Assembly (NCBI RefSeq): GCF_000002425.4
Contig: NC_037267.1
Coordinates: 12,632,044-12,696,043 of the forward strand
From: Physcomitrium patens
Taxonomy: Eukaryota > Streptophyta > Bryopsida > Funariales > Funariaceae
DNA: 64,000 nucleotides
Direction of reading: 5' to 3'
In this document: positions 61,873 through 64,000 of the stretch, one piece after another
Numbering within the stretch: the first letter of the stretch is position 1
How the letters are laid out: every line of letters begins with the position of its first letter
Translations under genes and position numbers: made by a program
Notes under the pieces: model-generated
Seen by the model: the letters and a program-made list of their open reading frames with translations, nothing else
What the model was told of the DNA's origin: nothing
Database searches by the model: none

Positions 61873-64000
61873 ATGAAGAAGGTTCCGGAGGATCGGTACG
61901 CGCAATGGAAGTTGCTTGTCCCAGCTTTGTATGACTGGCTGACCAATCATCACCTTATGTGGCCCTCTCTTTCTTGCCGGTATTTGCTCCTCACTCGCAT
62001 ATCTTGATTTGATTGCGATCGGAATGTTGTGTGGATGAAGAGATATTTATTGCCATAGGTTACGAGGTTGTGCATGGCATTGGCGAACTGGTTACTGCTA
62101 CCCGAGCTCTCATACAGTGCTTACTAGATTTTGTAAGCGTACAGTTTGATTTTCTTTACCCAAATCATGGATAGACTTAAACCCTACGTACTTTGTATTT
62201 AAAAGTTGTATGAGTTGGACAAGCTTGAACTGAAAGTTTAACCGTAGAACTATTCAAAATTTTGTAATGTGAATTTTCAAACCGCTAGTTTATTTAATTT
62301 TGAGACAAGAGCGTACACCCTGATGCAGCATAGATTCTTAATACTATTGTAAGGAACTCATGTCTGGTATTGGTTCTTCCACTCATTACGGTTGCTCGAG
62401 CTTGCTTTGTCATTGTAGTCTGAACGGAGCTAGATAGCCGATAGAACTCTTACACTCTTCGTGGCCTTTGGCTGTGTTGCGATAAATATCTAAATTTCTT
62501 GTGTGGACTCGGCTACAGGTGGGGGCCGCAGTTGGAGGCAGGGTCCTCCAAGACTCGTCAACTTCTTTTTTACTCTGAAAGGGTCAATCCTCTCTCTACT
62601 TGTCAATAATGCCCCTCTGATAATGTAAACTATAAATATGTTGATTGAGCATTGTCACCGGCTTCGCTGTAGGTTTCTAAAGTTCATCAGTTAGAGTTGC
62701 AGTATGTCATATCAATCCTACACTGTTTTATGAGTGATTGTTCTTATCAGTTATTTTTAAAGATTTATTTTTGACGCCTGATCTCCTGGATGTTTTCAGA
62801 CGGATGGAGAGTGTCCAAACACCATCGTTGTTGCCCAATGTGACATTATGAAGCCACGAACTGCTGCAGCGGAACAGATTTCACAGGCATTTATTCCTCC
62901 TTGTTGCATGTCGCAACGTCCTGAAGTTTCATCACAACCACCGATTTGAATATATTGGCTATAACTTGCGTTAAAATACCTTAACTTACGGGAGCTGTAT
63001 GTTAGTCTTGCCTAAATCATAAACTATGGTGTCTTATGATATGGATGTTCGTATGACTCTTGTTTTGTTTAGATTCTTAATTCTATTTTTCAAGATTTAA
63101 ATTTGAAAAGTTTGAACTGATTTAATCACCCATGCGCAGGAATTTTATTTTGGGTTCTTGTGCAGAATAATTGCCATTGGGCGCAGTAAATCGATTAAAG
63201 TGTTGCAGTTCGTAGTTTATATCATTCTTATGCTATGTGCTGACATTTTAAAATTATGTTCTGGATGAAGCAGTTCAAAGAAGGTGGAAAATCACCTCAC
63301 CTGAAGAAGCTCAAAACTATTATTCATCCTGGTGAGGTGAGGCTTAGACTTGCTTTCAAATCGTTTCTGCTTAGAGGTGTAAGCATGTCTTTCTATCATT
63401 TGTATTTGTGTTCCGTTGCACACTTGTGCTGTTTAGCGGTCATGCAGGTTTATTACATTGATGCACATGAAAAATGCTATTAATTTGTGGTGCTCTCACT
63501 AGCTCAACATTATGATTTGGTTATTTTCTGTAGGTTAACAGAATACGAGAAATTCCTCAGAATAGCAATATTCTTGCCACGCATACTGATAGTCCCAAGG
63601 TAAATCACTCTTTTCTATTTGATAACTTTGTGGTGCAGTGTTTGCAAAGTAGTACTATGTTCCCATATTCCCATTATTTTTCGCATAGCTTTTAAATGTT
63701 AATTTGGAGTAAAAGTCGTTTACACCACGTTCGTGATCTGGACAGGTTCTGATATGGAATACCAAAACTCAGCCAAACCGAGCTACAACATCAGCAGCGT
63801 CTGAATCAAAACCCGATCTGGTTATTTTGCATCTCTAATCCTACTCAGTTGAATCGTAGATTTCCATCGCTACCGTAGGAAAAAAATTGAGTTTTAGTTC
63901 ATACCTGCTAGCACAAGTTTGTTATGTAATTTCGCAATTTCTCTCGTTCAACTTCTGTGGCTTTTGATCAGGCTTGTTGTTTGTTTACAGGTTTTGATAG
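61873..64000 (+). CDS. FVE/MSI4-like WD40 histone-binding protein (5' part)
   Basis: Member of the MSI/RbAp46-48 family, closest by eye to plant FVE/MSI4-MSI5, which work in histone deacetylase and Polycomb-type complexes. Plus-strand exons: about 61,873-61,979 (DRYAQWKLLVPALYDWL, MWPSLSCR), about 62,519-62,581 (WGPQLEAG), about 62,801-62,890 (TDGECPNTIVVAQCD, KPRTAAAEQISQ), about 63,271-63,335 (FKEGGKSPHLKKLKTIIHPGE), 63,535-63,600 (VNRIREIPQNSNILATHTDS) and about 63,747-63,818 (VLIWNTKTQPNRA...KPDL). The final ten bases start the next exon after a CAG acceptor, encoding VLI, as expected before the GH of the next WD repeat. The gene runs off the window. The usual basic Ser/Pro-rich N-terminus of FVE is missing from this model: either the start is at 61,873 or an upstream exon was not recognised. 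Confidence 0.85.

Noticed and set aside
1-64000. tRNA, rRNA, snoRNA genes and CRISPR arrays
   Set aside because: I looked for tRNA B-box-like GGTTCRANNCC stretches and for regularly spaced repeats by eye and found none that fit. A tRNAscan-SE or Infernal run would settle it.

Overview
This window is nuclear DNA of a land plant, most likely a moss close to Physcomitrium (Physcomitrella) patens. The reasons are plant-type intron-rich genes with GT-AG introns, a plant ABC1K kinase, an R2R3-MYB and an FVE/MSI4-type protein, plus alternation of GC-moderate genic blocks with very AT-rich blocks that hold decayed Ty3/gypsy copies. The species call is inference; no search was run.

Layout. 1-5.9 kb: old Ty3/gypsy LTR-element debris, plus strand. 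6.06-7.3 kb: an unexplained GC-rich island. 7.3-11.85 kb: no convincing gene. 11.86-16.32 kb (minus): an eight-exon receptor kinase whose ectodomain has the VWA-plus-dCache architecture of animal calcium-channel alpha2delta/CACHD1 proteins. This is the most interesting locus here. 16.3-20.6 kb: unassigned DNA with microsatellites. 20.6-22.5 kb: a second Ty3/gypsy fossil, minus strand. 22.96-30.25 kb (minus): an ABC1K/ADCK-family atypical kinase, about 21 coding exons, probably plastid-targeted. 33.05-37.26 kb (plus): the type B histone acetyltransferase HAT1 (HAG2 in Arabidopsis), 10 exons. 39.52-44.94 kb (plus): an R3H plus G-patch protein resembling yeast Sqs1/Pfa1. 45.35-48.3 kb (minus): a LINE fragment with the ORF1-like part, endonuclease and linker but no reverse transcriptase. 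49.87-53.62 kb (minus): a long R2R3-MYB of the MYB98/FGMYB-like type. 56.39-58.84 kb (minus): the pre-rRNA processing factor RRP36. 61.87 kb to the window end (plus): the 5' part of an FVE/MSI4-like WD40 chromatin protein, which continues beyond the window.

The genes do not form an operon-like unit. Two themes recur: chromatin (HAT1 acetylates new histones; FVE/MSI4 proteins are histone-binding WD40 subunits) and ribosome biogenesis (RRP36; the Sqs1-like G-patch protein, whose yeast relative activates the helicase Prp43). I rebuilt the exon models by hand from open frames, splice sites, phase matching and family consensus. For the receptor kinase and HAT1 the exon lengths sum to an exact multiple of three.
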